A DNA stretch of 64,000 bases from Brevundimonas vesicularis NBRC 12165 (GCF_001592205.1 NZ_BCWM01000012.1:58127-122126); one strand, 5' to 3'; shown: positions 19,701 through 30,449, numbered from the stretch's first letter. Notes: generated by a model not told the origin, from the letters alone. Numbers and translations are program-made.

Positions 19701-20034
19701 CCAGGTCGTCCCACCCGAGCCGGCATCCGCCCTTGCCCGCCCGCCGCTTGCCCACCGTCAGCAGGCGACAGAGCCGGGCGTAGCCCGCCCGGTCCCGGGG
19801 ATAGACGAGAATCTCCGCCCCATCCTCCAGCACGAGACGGCAGCCCACGATCAGCCGAACCCCGGTCGCCCGCGCTGCCTCGTGCGCCCGGACGATGCCC
19901 GCCAGACTGTTCCGGTCCGTCACCGCCAGCGCGTCGAGCCCACAGGCGGCCGCCTGGGCAAACAGCTCCTCGCAAGAACTCGCCCCTCTCAGGAACGAGA
20001 AGTGGGACGCGCATTGGAGTTCGACGTACGACAT
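16798..20034 (-). CDS. dnaE2: Error-prone DNA polymerase III alpha subunit, DnaE2/ImuC
   Basis: This 1078-residue C-family polymerase begins with a PHP domain ([19 protein letters not shown]) and has the catalytic aspartate motif [15 protein letters not shown] around residue 370. A C-terminal OB-fold ([37 protein letters not shown]) and a DnaE2-type tail complete it. Length is typical. It is the translesion polymerase of the ImuA-ImuB-DnaE2 mutasome. A LexA box lies 18 bases upstream of the start, giving it its own SOS promoter. Unusually, imuB and imuA are not adjacent but lie beyond 24657. Confidence 0.96.
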   Translation of the reverse strand: MSYVELQCASHFSFLRGASSCEELFAQAAACGLDALAVTDRNSLAGIVRAHEAARATGVRLIVGCRLVLEDGAEILVYPRDRAGYARLCRLLTVGKRRAGKGGCRLGWDDLETWGEGWIAVLVPDGLTAARRNLVHLVEVFGDDAHLALTLHRRPRDQMRLHQLCEAARAAAVRTVVTNDVLFHHPDRRILQDVVTCIREGCTIDDVGFRRSRTADRHLKPVGEMHRLFARYPEALARTVEIADLCRFSLDELAYQYPREAAAGQTPQEALEALTWAGAADRYPEGLPDKVRAALKHELGLIETLGYAPYFLTVHSIVRFARSRDILCQGRGSAANSAVCFVLGVTSIDPGRNDLLFERFVSQERKEPPDIDVDFEHERREEVIQWIYDTYGRDRSALCATVIRYRSRGALRDVGKALGLTEDLIKTLSSQVWSYSSEGVEDRHAEELNLNLEDRRLRLALDLSRQLIGFPRHLSQHPGGFVLTDDRLDDLVPIEPAAMKDRQVIEWDKDDIDALKFMKVDVLALGMLSCMRRGLDLLRDHKGMDLDLASIPAEDPKTYAMIRKADTLGVFQIESRAQMAMLPRIKPRTFYDLVIEVAIVRPGPIQGDMVHPYLRRREGKEPVVFPKPELEEVLGKTLGVPLFQEQAMRVAIECAGFTASEADQLRRAMATFKFTGGVSHFKDKLVGGMVERGYTAEFAEKTFSQLEGFGSYGFPESHAASFALIAYASSWLKCWHPDVFCAALLNAQPMGFYAPAQIVRDAREHGVEVRPVCVNASRWDCTLEPTEREDRFAVRLGLRMVRGLANGDAARLVTNRGDRPFAGIDDLWRRAMTPVGALTRLAEADAFLEGLRLSRRDALWSIKALRDDPLPLFAAASAEAGELVPEVDEPDAALPAMPAGQEVVEDYTHVGVTLRDHPLAFLRDELQVRHVMTCADGTAMRDRRLTRVAGLVLVRQKPGSAKGVMFITIEDETGVANLVIWPSLYEQQRRVVLGASLLVVDGRVQREGEVVHIVAERLHDGSDLLASLGRRGEFRLPHGRGDEVYRGSKPDARTPKARDIYIPDLSLEGIRVRTRDFR

Positions 20035-20052
20035 GGGCCCAACGGGAGGTTT

Positions 20053-20067
20053 GTTCCCGTTATGTTC
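20053..20067 (-). promoter_or_regulatory. LexA (SOS) box of dnaE2
   Basis: The sequence is GTTC-CCGTTAT-GTTC, an exact alphaproteobacterial LexA site, 18 bases before the dnaE2 ATG. This position matches known SOS control of dnaE2 in Caulobacter. Confidence 0.85.
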
Positions 20068-20102
20068 ACATTCTTCGACGCCAGGAAAGCGAGATCACTT
20101 TC

Positions 20103-20732
20103 TTATTCAGGGGGCGGTGGCGTGTGACCGAGGGCGATGGCCTTCTTTCGCTGGGCAGGACTAAGCGCTGCCCAGAACCTGTGCACGCGTCCAGTGGGCA
20201 TCGACTGTAAATCGTCGATGTGCTGCTGACGTTTGAGCTCGACCTTGAAGAAGCTGGGCTGGTGGTCGATCCCATTGGTCTTCAGACGCCAGAAGACCAC
20301 GTTTGCGTATTTCGGCGTCAATGTCCCGTGCCGCTTGTAGTATTCCAACGCGCCTTCAAGGATCGCGTTGTTCTCCGCAGCAGCCAGCTTCTCCAGCGCG
20401 GCGATGCAGGCCTTGAGCTGCATCTCATTGGTCAGTTCGGTCAGTCGCCGCTTGGCCTCCTGTGGCGTCAGTCGGCGTCCTTCCTGGACGATGGCGACGT
20501 CGAACTTCAGAATGCAGTGTGACCCGACCCAAAGGGTCTCGTCGGTCCGCTCGTTGCCGATCTCGAAGTGGTAGCGGAGCCCTTCCTGACCGCAGAGGCG
20601 ACAGGTCTCGACCGGCGCGCCGTGGTCCTCGGTCCGCTCGGTGAACCGCCATTCGCGGAACGCCGCAGGCAGGGTTTTGGCGATGGACAGGGGCAGGATG
20701 CTGTCGCGCACCCGGCTGGTGTAATGCTCCAC
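20103..20732 (-). CDS. Unknown protein with putative zinc-binding CxxC/H/C cluster
   Basis: I do not recognise this 209-residue protein. Near residues 43-75 it has CRLCGQEGLRYHFEIGNE followed by WVGSHCILKF, which looks like a small zinc site. After this comes a charged helical region and a C-terminal part rich in Lys/Arg (FKVELKRQQHIDD, SPAQRKKAIALGHT). It lies upstream of dnaE2 on the same strand, with the dnaE2 LexA box between them, and diverges from the ABC-3C genes. It could be an accessory of either locus or independent cargo. Confidence 0.6.
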   Translation of the reverse strand: MEHYTSRVRDSILPLSIAKTLPAAFREWRFTERTEDHGAPVETCRLCGQEGLRYHFEIGNERTDETLWVGSHCILKFDVAIVQEGRRLTPQEAKRRLTELTNEMQLKACIAALEKLAAAENNAILEGALEYYKRHGTLTPKYANVVFWRLKTNGIDHQPSFFKVELKRQQHIDDLQSMPTGRVHRFWAALSPAQRKKAIALGHTPPPPE

Positions 20733-20917
20733 GTCCCTCGCTCCCTTCCGGCCCGATCGATAATCTAGACGTGCAACGCAGACCGACGCTATCCCAACTG
20801 TCGAGGCTGCCGGGATTAAAAAGTCTTCGTTCCAGCCAGCTATTGGCGTTCTTGCAGGAATCCGTACAACTAACCGCTGTCCGGCGAAGCGGAACGCCGT
20901 TGAAGTTAGGGTCGGGG

Positions 20918-22099
20918 TTGGCGGCGATAAACAACACGGCGGCGCCGCAGGCGGCCGGCTACATCCTTCAACTCGAAAGGGCGCTTCACCATCTGGCCCA
21001 TGCCGGTGTGGGGGCCGTGATCGCCGTGGAACATCTGGACGACGTGGTCGTCCTCAAGGATGGTAAGGCCGTCGTTCAGGAACAGGACAAGAGCACGGCG
21101 ACGCCCAGCGCCCGATTGCTCTCTGACCGCAGCAAGGCGATCTGGCGCACGCTGGAAATCTGGTTGCTCCAGCAGGAGACGCCTGAGGCGATCGCCTGCG
21201 AGCGATATCTCTTCTTCGTCAATCGGCCTGTGGAGACGGCCATTTCCACCCTCTTGAAGAAGCGCAAGCTTGGCGAGGCGAGCGCGGCGCAGGTGTTGGT
21301 CGCCCTGCGAGCCGAAGGCACGGCGCCGTCCAAGAAAACGACCAAGGTCACACAGGCGCAGGCCTTGATCGACCGGGTGCTACAACGCTCCGACGACGAA
21401 CTGCTCGACCTGATCGGACGCATCGAGATCGTCGAGGCCGGCGACCCGGCAGAGGATCGCGCCGCCATGGCGAACGGCCTCGGTTTGAGCCCCAGGGCGA
21501 ATGCGGAGGACATTCTGGACGGCCTGCTCGGATGGCTGACGCGGCTGGTGCGTGAGGAATGGAATGCCGGGCGTCCCGGAATGGTGTCGCGTGCCGCGAT
21601 TCTACTCCAGAAGGATGCCCTCCAGGCTCGCCAGGCGCGGAGCCGCCTTCTTCCGAGGGCGGCCTCGGATGTACGGGTGTCCGACGCCGATCGTGCCGGC
21701 GCCTTGTCGCGGACGTTTGTCGAGCACCTCGGCCGGATCGAAGCCCAGGATGAGGATGTTGTCGACGCCGTCGATCATTTCCTGAAGTTCAATGCCGAAA
21801 AGCACCGGCTCGTCATCGAGGGCGAGGTCGCCGACGGGGAATGGCGCGATCGGGGTGACCGCCTGCGCACCCGATGGCAGAATTTGATGCGGCGCCGAAC
21901 CCGGGAGATGAAGCCCAAGCCGCCGACGGAGATCGGACAAGCCGTGCTCGCCGACGCCACTTATGATCACCAGGAACCGCTGGATGGTCAGCCCTGCGGC
22001 GAGCTCTACATGACGTCCGGCCACTACCACCGCCTGGCAGACGAGAATCAGGTCTGGTGGGACCCTAACTATTCCCCGGAGCCCTCCGGTGAAGATTGA
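20918..22099 (+). CDS. ABC-3C system effector, DUF4297/Cap4-like nuclease domain plus long C-terminal region
   Basis: From TTG 20918 the product is 393 residues. The N-terminus reads NTAAPQAAGYILQLERALHH, then AVEHLDDVVVL and AVVQEQDKS, with E38, D41/D42 and Q56-x-K58 arranged like the PD-(D/E)XK core of DUF4297 (the nuclease half of Cap4 effectors). SKAIWRTLEIWL is also typical. The frame is open back to GTG 20771, but that stretch is AT-richer and does not read as this domain, so it is more likely the promoter region. The stop overlaps the middle component by 11 bases. Function as a DNA-cutting effector is inferred. Confidence 0.7.
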   Translation: MAAINNTAAPQAAGYILQLERALHHLAHAGVGAVIAVEHLDDVVVLKDGKAVVQEQDKSTATPSARLLSDRSKAIWRTLEIWLLQQETPEAIACERYLFFVNRPVETAISTLLKKRKLGEASAAQVLVALRAEGTAPSKKTTKVTQAQALIDRVLQRSDDELLDLIGRIEIVEAGDPAEDRAAMANGLGLSPRANAEDILDGLLGWLTRLVREEWNAGRPGMVSRAAILLQKDALQARQARSRLLPRAASDVRVSDADRAGALSRTFVEHLGRIEAQDEDVVDAVDHFLKFNAEKHRLVIEGEVADGEWRDRGDRLRTRWQNLMRRRTREMKPKPPTEIGQAVLADATYDHQEPLDGQPCGELYMTSGHYHRLADENQVWWDPNYSPEPSGED

Positions 22100-22583
22100 T
22101 CACGAGGAACTGCTGGCCAGAAACCCGGCTCTGATGGCCAGCGCCTTCTGGCATGTCGCCCAGCGCCACGCCGGCAAAGCCCATGGCGCGCCGCCGATCC
22201 TGCCCATCTTTGTGGTCAGCGCCGCCCTGCTTCTTCACCGCGCGACGGTGGACAAGGTCCACGGCATGAATTTCGACAGCGGGTTCCTCAAAGCCGTCGT
22301 GGAGCGGCCCGACTTGCTCGCCGGCCTGCAACGCCGTGTGGAGGCGCATGCCGACACCGCGCTCAAGGCGCTGCAGGTGGGTGTCGCCTCGGGCCTTCTG
22401 ATCCGCGAAGGCGGAGAAGGCTTTCCTCGCTTCAGGGCGATGAGCGGCGCCGATCTTCCGCAAGCTATCCGGGATCTCGACCCCCCGGTCTCTCACGTCC
22501 TGAGCGCCGCCAAGCGGCTCGGGACCTGGTTCGCCATGGACGGCTTTGAAGCCGCCCAGCGACAGCTGAACATCGAGTTCTGA
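22089..22583 (+). CDS. ABC-3C system middle component
   Basis: This 164-residue protein starts at GTG 22089 inside the end of the effector gene. It has NPALMASAFWHVAQRH near the N-terminus, ILPIFVVSAALLLHRATVDK, and a winged-helix-like body (ALKALQVGVASGLLI), matching the small middle components of ABC three-component systems. The ABC ATPase starts four bases after its stop. Middle components are thought to link the ATPase to the effector; the exact role is unknown. Confidence 0.75.
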   Translation: MKIDHEELLARNPALMASAFWHVAQRHAGKAHGAPPILPIFVVSAALLLHRATVDKVHGMNFDSGFLKAVVERPDLLAGLQRRVEAHADTALKALQVGVASGLLIREGGEGFPRFRAMSGADLPQAIRDLDPPVSHVLSAAKRLGTWFAMDGFEAAQRQLNIEF

Positions 22584-24644
<2,061 letters not shown>

Positions 24645-24656
24645 CGCGACAATCGA

Positions 24657-26177
24657 TCACCCGAACAGTCCATGGATAAACCAGGCTTGCGACCCCGTCC
24701 GACCATCTTCGCCGTCGCCAGCCCGGAACAACCAGAACCGCCGCCCCACCTCATCCTCAACCTGGAAGTAGTCACGAACGGCCCAGACCTCGGCGTCCCG
24801 CCGTCGCCATTCTCCGAATATCCTTTCAGGGCCGTCCGCGCGGACTACCCGACGCCGTACGCCTCGCCATGTGAAGTGGGTCGGGGGATTGTCGGGCAGC
24901 AGGGCCATGGTCTCGACGGGCTCGGGCCGCTTCAACAGGCGTGCGGGACGCGGCCAATCCGGCGTCCAGTCCAGAACCGGAGCGACAGAAAGGGGCGGCG
25001 CCTTGCCGACGGAGCGCTCGGGCACGTCGCTCTCGACCGGGACCAGTCGATACAGGCGCTGGGCGCCGATGCGGTTGGACAGCATATCGACGAGATCCGA
25101 CAGGTCTGGCCCCTCGGTCTCGCCCAAGGCGCTCTTGCCCCACCGCCAATCGAGGGGTTCGGCCTGGACTGCGGACAGGGTCATGCGCTCGATGCCGAAC
25201 CCCGGATCGATCTTTTCGATCCGGTCGGTCAGCAGGCGCGACAGCCGGGCCGCATCCCGGGTCGGTCGGGCCAGGCCCACCCTCTGCGCCTCGACCCGGT
25301 TGTCGACACGGACGCACAACCAGTCCAGCCGTCTGGCTCCCAGGCTCAGGATCTCCAACGCCGCGCACAGTTCCGAGGCGAGCGCCGTGACATGGCGCTC
25401 GAGGGTCTCCGGCGCGCCGATCGGCTCCCCGAACACCCGCGACACCGTCGGGATCTCCGGCGCCTCGACCGGGACGAGCGGCTCGTCCACACGCCCGTAG
25501 GCCTGGTCGATGCGACGGCCGAGGTCATGACCGAACCGGAGCGTGAGAGGCGCGCGAGGCCGATGTGCGACGTCGGCGATCCGGTCGAAGCCCATCCGGT
25601 GCAGATGCGCGATCAACGCCTCCGGAAGCCGCAGCGCCGCCAGCGGCAATCCTGCGATGGCGGCGTCGACGGCGTCGGGCGCGATCATACGGTGCGCGCG
25701 TCGGAAGCGGACCACGGCATGGGCGGAGCCATAGGTCGGACCGATCGCGGCGTCGGCTTCAATGCCTTCCTCCTTCAGGCGTAGGATCATGTCCGCCAGC
25801 ATGGCGGCCTCCCCGCCCTGAAGGTGGGCGGCCCCGGTGGCGTCGATGGCGAGGCCATCCGGCGGATCGGGCTGGCAGACGGGGGCGTACCGGCGCATGG
25901 CCCAGACGGCGAGACGACCGAGCGCGGCCTCGTCGCCCGCCGGATCCGCCACCCGAACGTCGAGGCCGGGGATGAGGGCCTGAGCCTGGGTCGCCGCCAT
26001 GCCGACGCGTGCGCCCTGGGCCAGCGCCGCCGTGTTGGCGGCGAGCACGATCCGACGGCGCCCGGACCGACCCGCGAGGATCAGGGGAAGCTCAGGCGGC
26101 GGCGCGACGTCCGCCAGTCCGCGTCGCAGACGATCGACGGACCAGTTCGGCAGGTAGAGCGAGACGACCCGTCTCAT
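24657..26177 (-). CDS. imuB: ImuB, inactive Y-family polymerase-like mutasome hub
   Basis: The 506-residue protein starts RRVVSLYLPNWSVDRL, where a true Y-family polymerase has its catalytic DxD; ImuB lacks those acids and serves as the hub that binds the beta clamp, ImuA and DnaE2. Palm and little-finger regions follow (LAIDATGAAHLQGG, FGHDLGRRIDQAYGRVDEP). ATG 26177 is chosen because the much longer upstream frame is only the shadow of imuA. The first 86 bases overlap imuA, implying coupling and shared SOS control. dnaE2 is displaced to 16798. Confidence 0.93.
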   Translation of the reverse strand: MRRVVSLYLPNWSVDRLRRGLADVAPPPELPLILAGRSGRRRIVLAANTAALAQGARVGMAATQAQALIPGLDVRVADPAGDEAALGRLAVWAMRRYAPVCQPDPPDGLAIDATGAAHLQGGEAAMLADMILRLKEEGIEADAAIGPTYGSAHAVVRFRRAHRMIAPDAVDAAIAGLPLAALRLPEALIAHLHRMGFDRIADVAHRPRAPLTLRFGHDLGRRIDQAYGRVDEPLVPVEAPEIPTVSRVFGEPIGAPETLERHVTALASELCAALEILSLGARRLDWLCVRVDNRVEAQRVGLARPTRDAARLSRLLTDRIEKIDPGFGIERMTLSAVQAEPLDWRWGKSALGETEGPDLSDLVDMLSNRIGAQRLYRLVPVESDVPERSVGKAPPLSVAPVLDWTPDWPRPARLLKRPEPVETMALLPDNPPTHFTWRGVRRRVVRADGPERIFGEWRRRDAEVWAVRDYFQVEDEVGRRFWLFRAGDGEDGRTGSQAWFIHGLFG

Positions 26178-26850
26178 CACAGGCTTCCAAGGTGAAATCC
26201 GCGGCCTCGGCGCCGCGACAACGGATGAGTTCGACGAACCAGCGCGCCCGCCCCACGCCGGGCACGGGCAAGGGCGAGGAGGGGGCCGGGCTGATGCGCC
26301 AGCGCGTGGCGGAGGCGGTGTGCTGACCGAAGTCGGCGGCTTCCGAAGCCCGTCGCCATCGGCGCACCGCCAGACCCAGGCCGCCCGAGTCTTCGGCGGC
26401 CAGTTGCAGCCGTCGGGACGCGACGAGACTGAGGCGGGCGGTCTCGGCCACGACGGCGGCCAGACCGGGATGACGAAGGCCTTCCTCGAAACAGGCGAGA
26501 AGGGAAGGCTCGTCCCCGGCCTCGACATAGATCACCCGGTCCGGCCCCAGACCGGCCTGACGCAGGGCCGGTGCGAAGAGGTCGGGGCGGGTTACGCACC
26601 ACAACACCTGGCCGGGCCGCCGGGCGGCGATGCCTGCGGCGAACAGGGCGGCTGCGGCGCCGTCCACGGCCTCCTCGCCGCCGCCTGCGATCTCATGAAC
26701 GGCGCCCAGTGAAAGACCGCCGCTGGGGAGATGGCGATCGAGATCTTTCACGCCGAAGGGCAACACCCCGGTGGTGTTCCGGCCGCCCTGTTCAAGGGCG
26801 CGGATCCGATCGCGCAGGATGTCGAGCCCGGCAGGCAGGCGGGCGCGCAT
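26092..26850 (-). CDS. imuA: ImuA, RecA/SulA-like mutasome protein
   Basis: The 252-residue RecA-fold-derived protein contains VLPFGVKDLDRHLPSGGLSLGAVHEIAG, split here as PFGVKDLDRHLPSGG and LGAVHEI, and VLWCVTRPDLFAPALRQAGL, typical of ImuA. AGGAGG precedes ATG 26850. ImuA works with ImuB and DnaE2 in SOS mutagenesis. A LexA box is 32 bases upstream of the start. Divergently, the SRAP gene begins at 27049. Confidence 0.92.
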   Translation of the reverse strand: MRARLPAGLDILRDRIRALEQGGRNTTGVLPFGVKDLDRHLPSGGLSLGAVHEIAGGGEEAVDGAAAALFAAGIAARRPGQVLWCVTRPDLFAPALRQAGLGPDRVIYVEAGDEPSLLACFEEGLRHPGLAAVVAETARLSLVASRRLQLAAEDSGGLGLAVRRWRRASEAADFGQHTASATRWRISPAPSSPLPVPGVGRARWFVELIRCRGAEAADFTLEACDETGRLALPAELVRRSSATRTGGRRAAA

Positions 26851-26881
26851 GAGAAGCCTCCTGTTCCCAAGGCTGATGAAT

Positions 26882-26896
26882 GTTCCTGTAATGTTC
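26882..26896 (-). promoter_or_regulatory. LexA (SOS) box of imuA-imuB
   Basis: The sequence is GTTC-CTGTAAT-GTTC, an exact match, 32 bases before the imuA ATG. It is also 153 bases upstream of the divergent SRAP gene and might affect that gene as well. Confidence 0.85.
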
Positions 26897-27048
26897 TGGT
26901 TCTGTATGATGCGAAGAGTCAACCTTCGCTCATCTCTTATCCCCTTCGCCGGACGACCTGTGGACCGCGCGCCAGGACGGCCAGGGACGGTCGCCGCTGG
27001 CTTTTTCAGCGAAGTCGGCGATCAATGGGGCGGTAGACGGAGGTCCGC

Positions 27049-27627
27049 ATGTGCAACGAGTATCAGCTCATCCTGCCGTTCGACGAGGTGATCGAGACCT
27101 TCAACCGAACCGGCGACCGTCTCGTCTTTCCCGGCGGCATGCCCAACTTCGGACCCATGGCCTCGATCCGTATCGGCGACCGGGCGCCCATCATCACGCG
27201 AGGCCCCGATGGCTCGCAGCTGATCGTGTCGCCCTGGGCCTGGAAGTCGCCACAGGGAAGACCCGTGTTCAACTTCCGATCCGACGGTCGATCCTTCGAC
27301 GGCGTCACCCGCTGCCTGATCCCCACCGACGGCTTCTTCGAGTTCACCGATGCCGAGCCGGGTCAGAAGCGCAAGACCAAGTGGCGGTTCACCATGGCCG
27401 ACGCGCCGATCTTCTGGGTCGCCGGCCTGGTTCAAGACGGCGCCTTCGCCATGCTGACCACCGAGCCGGGACCGGACATCGCCCCCTACCACGACCGCCA
27501 GATCGTCCTGCTGAGACCCGATGCGGCCCTCGATTGGCTGGACCTGCGCAAACCCGAGGCCGAGCTGCTGCGCCCCCTGCCGGAAGGCAGCCTGTCTGTC
27601 GAGAAGGTCTTCCCGGAAGCGGCATGA
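27049..27627 (+). CDS. SRAP/HMCES (YedK)-family abasic-site protein
   Basis: This 192-residue SOS-response-associated peptidase (DUF159) has the invariant Cys2 (MCNEYQL), which crosslinks to abasic sites in single-stranded DNA after Met removal. The NFRSDG motif, IPTDGFFEFT (active-site Glu) and PYHDRQIVLL in place of the usual HxRMP are also present, so the last motif is slightly divergent. GGAGG lies upstream. It is placed divergently from SOS-controlled imuA, fitting a damage-tolerance cargo module. Confidence 0.9.
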   Translation: MCNEYQLILPFDEVIETFNRTGDRLVFPGGMPNFGPMASIRIGDRAPIITRGPDGSQLIVSPWAWKSPQGRPVFNFRSDGRSFDGVTRCLIPTDGFFEFTDAEPGQKRKTKWRFTMADAPIFWVAGLVQDGAFAMLTTEPGPDIAPYHDRQIVLLRPDAALDWLDLRKPEAELLRPLPEGSLSVEKVFPEAA

Positions 27628-27640
27628 GTTCGGCAAATCG

Positions 27641-28888
27641 TCACCGACCCAGATCCTGACCCAGATGCTTGCCGCTGAGGACCTGGGCGAAGCCGCGCGC
27701 ATCGAGCGAAAGCGTGACCGCTTTTCCCACGGTTGGCGGGGTCTCGCCGACACCCAGCCGCCCATAGTGTTCGGAGCCGTCAGCGGCGCGCACCACCACA
27801 TAGGCGGAGCCGCCCAGTTCGTCGTGGAAGCCGGTCTTCACGACCTTGCCCTGGACCGGCGCCTTGCCCAGCTGTTCCGCCGACCGCGCGCCGTCAAGAC
27901 GCCGTTGGTTGAGGGTGCGAATGACGTCCTTCGAGAGCTGCAGCCTCCGAAGTCGGGCTTCCATATCCGGGGCCAGCCGGAAGCGCCGCCCTGTTCGTTC
28001 GGCGAGGCCCAGGGTCTCCAGATGGCGCAACCGTCCCCGGGTCAGCGCCGTCCAGGCGTCAGTGCCCCCGATCCCGTCATCGACACAGCCGTTGTTGTCC
28101 GCAGCTGCCAGGAGACGGCGGTCGAAGGCGGTGAACCGGTCGGCCTCGGTCTCACGCCAGACCCGCCGTTCGGCGTCCTGACGGCTGAGGTCGCCGAGCC
28201 GCTCCTGGGCCACTTCCTGGGCCCGGGCGCGAAAGCCGTAGCCGATGTAGTCGCGCGGAATCACGAGGTCCCGGCCGTCGCTTCTCCGGCCGCGCACAAG
28301 CACATGGGCGTGCGGCTGGTCGGTGTCGAAATGGCAGACGGCGATCCAGTTCAGACCCGGTTCTCCAAGGTCGTCGGCGACCCTCGACATGACCTCCCTG
28401 GCGAAGCCCTGGAGGTCCGAAATCCGATCGCCGTGCTCGGGTGAAATGATGAAGCGAAAATGGTGCCTGTCCTTCGCCCAGCACTCCGTGGCGCCGGTCG
28501 GATCGACCCTCTCACGCACCGGTCCGAAAAAGGCCGCGCGCTCGCCGTCCTCGCCCGCGCCCATGCGGCCGAGATAGGCGATATGGGCGGCGAGCGCCGC
28601 GCCCCGGGCGAACCCCTTGCCCATGTGCCGGGACACCAGCGCCTTGACCGTGACGCGCTGCCGGACGTCGAGACGGAAGGGACGACCCGAGCGGTTCTGG
28701 GCCGCGCGCAGACACCCGGCGCGGTCCCCGTAGGCGAACAGGCGCGAGGCCGCGAGCCTCTGGAACATGGCGATCCGGACGCTGGTCTTGTCCGACTTCA
28801 ACCTCTGCGGAAGGCGCACTTTCAAGGTCGAGACGTCATCCTTTGACGCTTGGGCGAGGCGTACCTCAATGGCGGTTCGGACCTGCAT
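27641..28888 (-). CDS. Relaxase/mobilization nuclease, VirD2-like (DUF3363-type), C-terminally short
   Basis: The 415-residue protein has a basic N-terminal region, HHFRFIISPEHGDRI and the three-histidine metal motif HFDTDQPHAHVLVRG around residues 184-198. A winged-helix-like part (RLRHLETLGLAERTG) and the beginning of the DUF3363 region (VVKTGFHDELGGSAYVVV) follow. These proteins nick oriT and pilot the strand through the coupling protein. As I recall, family members usually run some 150-250 residues longer, so the C-terminus may be lost. The start is uncertain: no good ribosome binding site precedes 28888. Confidence 0.8.
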   Translation of the reverse strand: MQVRTAIEVRLAQASKDDVSTLKVRLPQRLKSDKTSVRIAMFQRLAASRLFAYGDRAGCLRAAQNRSGRPFRLDVRQRVTVKALVSRHMGKGFARGAALAAHIAYLGRMGAGEDGERAAFFGPVRERVDPTGATECWAKDRHHFRFIISPEHGDRISDLQGFAREVMSRVADDLGEPGLNWIAVCHFDTDQPHAHVLVRGRRSDGRDLVIPRDYIGYGFRARAQEVAQERLGDLSRQDAERRVWRETEADRFTAFDRRLLAAADNNGCVDDGIGGTDAWTALTRGRLRHLETLGLAERTGRRFRLAPDMEARLRRLQLSKDVIRTLNQRRLDGARSAEQLGKAPVQGKVVKTGFHDELGGSAYVVVRAADGSEHYGRLGVGETPPTVGKAVTLSLDARGFAQVLSGKHLGQDLGR

Positions 28889-29198
28889 GATCGGGGCTCC
28901 GGCCTGTCGTCGTCGCGGAATCAGGCGTCAACTCAGCGCAAGTCGACGTCGGTCTCCGCAATCCTCGCAAGTGTCTGCCCGGGCTCAGGAAAACAGAAGG
29001 CCAAAACCCCTCTTTTATCTTGCCCTAAGCCCTCAATCTGACGATTTCCAACCAGCCTCTCCAACAGTGAACACAGCCGATCAAACCTCGGCAAGACCCA
29101 GGCGACCCCGGCGTTCAGACCGCTTCGGGTCCGCCGGATGACAAGAAAAATCCCGCCCGGCCGAAGCCGAGCGGGTCATTGATCCAGATCGTGATGTC
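28889..29198. other. Gap upstream of the relaxase, candidate oriT region
   Basis: No gene is seen in this 310-base gap. CGCAAGT occurs as direct repeats at 28937-28943 and 28966-28972, and ATCCTCGC at 28961-28968 loosely recalls the ATCCTG nic core of P-type oriTs. Relaxase genes usually lie next to their oriT, so the position fits, but the nic assignment is speculative. A terminator for the DUF2493 gene occupies the right end. Confidence 0.3.
29146..29175 (-). terminator. Rho-independent terminator of the DUF2493 gene
   Basis: On the minus strand a 10-bp stem with one mismatch (29152-29161 pairing with 29166-29175) and a 4-base loop is followed by a T-run (complement of AAAAA at 29146-29150). 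It lies 24 bases after the DUF2493 stop. Confidence 0.75.
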
Positions 29199-30137
29199 TC
29201 AGGCGGCCCGGGCCTTGATGGGCACGTGCCGCAGCCCGTTCTCCATCGCCTTCTGGCCGAGGTTGAGCGCCGGTCCGAACGGCCGCTGATCCTCCCGCAC
29301 CCCGGCCAGCGAATGGACCAGGGTCAGGCAGACCTCCGGCTCCAGCGCGATCAACTCGTCGTTCGCCCGGAAGGGAGCCGCCTTTCCGTTCCTGTCGAAA
29401 TCCGCCCGGGCGAGGATCAGCTTCACCCCCTTCTGCTGGGCCCATTTGATCGCCAGCTTCTCGGAGCCTTTCGCCCCGGTCGTCGCCAGAGCCATGTCCG
29501 GCCACTCCCCCTTAGCCCAGTTGAGGGCGTCGAAGATCCGCCCGGCGTCCTCGGCCGTGTCCGCCATCGGCGCGCCCCGGAAGGCGACGACCGGACCGCC
29601 CGGATCGGCCTCTCCGGACCGACGATTCCGGATCGCCCGGATCGCCTGTTTCGCCTCCAGCTGCGCCGCCGTCAGATGGGTGCCGCGCCGTGATCCCCGC
29701 CAGGCGGTCCAGACCTCCCCGGTCGCGATCGTCCAGGTTTCGGAGGCCGCATCCCGGATCAGTTCGCAGGCCTGCGTCGCCGCATCTCCGGATCTCGCTT
29801 TCGCCGTTGCGTCCTGAAGTTCGACATCGGCCGCTTCCGATCCGTCGAAATCCCGATCCAGGGCGCGCATCGCGTCACGGGCGCGGTCGGCGTCCCGTTC
29901 AATCCGTCCCGCGGCCGAGTGGAAGGCGCCGATAAGCGCTTCGCCGAGGATCGTCTGATAGTCCTCCAGAGCGGTGTCGGAGATCACGTCCACGAGCTCG
30001 GTCATGAGCGCGCGCCCCAGCTGGATCAGGGCGTCCTCGGTGGGGTGCGGACGCGCATCCCCCAAGGACGCGGTCAGGTCGTCGAAGGCGGAGTCGGTCT
30101 TCGAAGAGGCGGAGAAGGCGGTGTTGAAGTGGGTCAT
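29199..30137 (-). CDS. DUF2493 (YspA-type SLOG/YAcAr) domain protein
   Basis: The 312-residue protein has a helical N-terminal two-thirds and a C-terminal SLOG-like Rossmannoid domain: VVAFRGAPMADTAEDAGRIF, MALATTGAKGSEKLAIKW and KGVKLILARADFDRNGKAA. SLOG proteins bind nucleotide-derived ligands or ADP-ribose-like molecules and are frequent on conjugative elements. AAAGGA lies eight bases before ATG 30137; the long upstream frame is a shadow. The gene follows a 312-base hairpin-rich gap and has its own terminator. Confidence 0.8.
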   Translation of the reverse strand: MTHFNTAFSASSKTDSAFDDLTASLGDARPHPTEDALIQLGRALMTELVDVISDTALEDYQTILGEALIGAFHSAAGRIERDADRARDAMRALDRDFDGSEAADVELQDATAKARSGDAATQACELIRDAASETWTIATGEVWTAWRGSRRGTHLTAAQLEAKQAIRAIRNRRSGEADPGGPVVAFRGAPMADTAEDAGRIFDALNWAKGEWPDMALATTGAKGSEKLAIKWAQQKGVKLILARADFDRNGKAAPFRANDELIALEPEVCLTLVHSLAGVREDQRPFGPALNLGQKAMENGLRHVPIKARAA

Positions 30138-30449
30138 CGAACCATTCCTTTGAAAAGAGACTGTCGAAGCGCCCCATGCGCAACGACCCCGGCTTTGGCC
30201 ACGGCGGGGTCCTCGGCAGTCACCGGAGCGGAGGGCCGCTTGCCCTCCGTGGAGGGGAACGGCGCAGCCGTTGACTTCCGGGGTGCCGTGACAAAGTCGG
30301 AGGGCGTTGTGTGGGGGCAAGTCGTCGTCGCCCTTCGCGACGACGACTCCATTCGGCGCCGTCGCGCCGATACGGACGAGAAGGCGTCGATCTTCTCGTC
30401 CCTCGACGCCGGCGGGCCGGCGGCGCATCCCCAGGCGAGCGAGCCGTCC
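30138..30449. repeat. Hairpin-rich intergenic region: six perfect inverted repeats
   Basis: No supported gene is present. Perfect inverted repeats are: GACCCCG 30185-30191/30205-30211; CGGAGGGC 30229-30236/30242-30249; AACGGC 30258-30263/30267-30272; GTCGTCGTCGC 30321-30331/30337-30347; TCGGCGC 30353-30359/30364-30370; GACGAGAAG 30375-30383/30392-30400. The last competes with an alternative pairing, GGCGTCGA 30383-30390 with 30403-30410. On the minus strand it lies between the GcrA-like stop and the DUF2493 start, so it could be a structured leader, an attenuator or a DNA element. Confidence 0.6.

Noticed and set aside
20771..20917. In-frame 49-codon N-terminal extension of the ABC-3C effector
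   Set aside because: This stretch is AT-richer, does not resemble the nuclease domain, and is more likely the divergent promoter region; TTG 20918 fits the domain start better.
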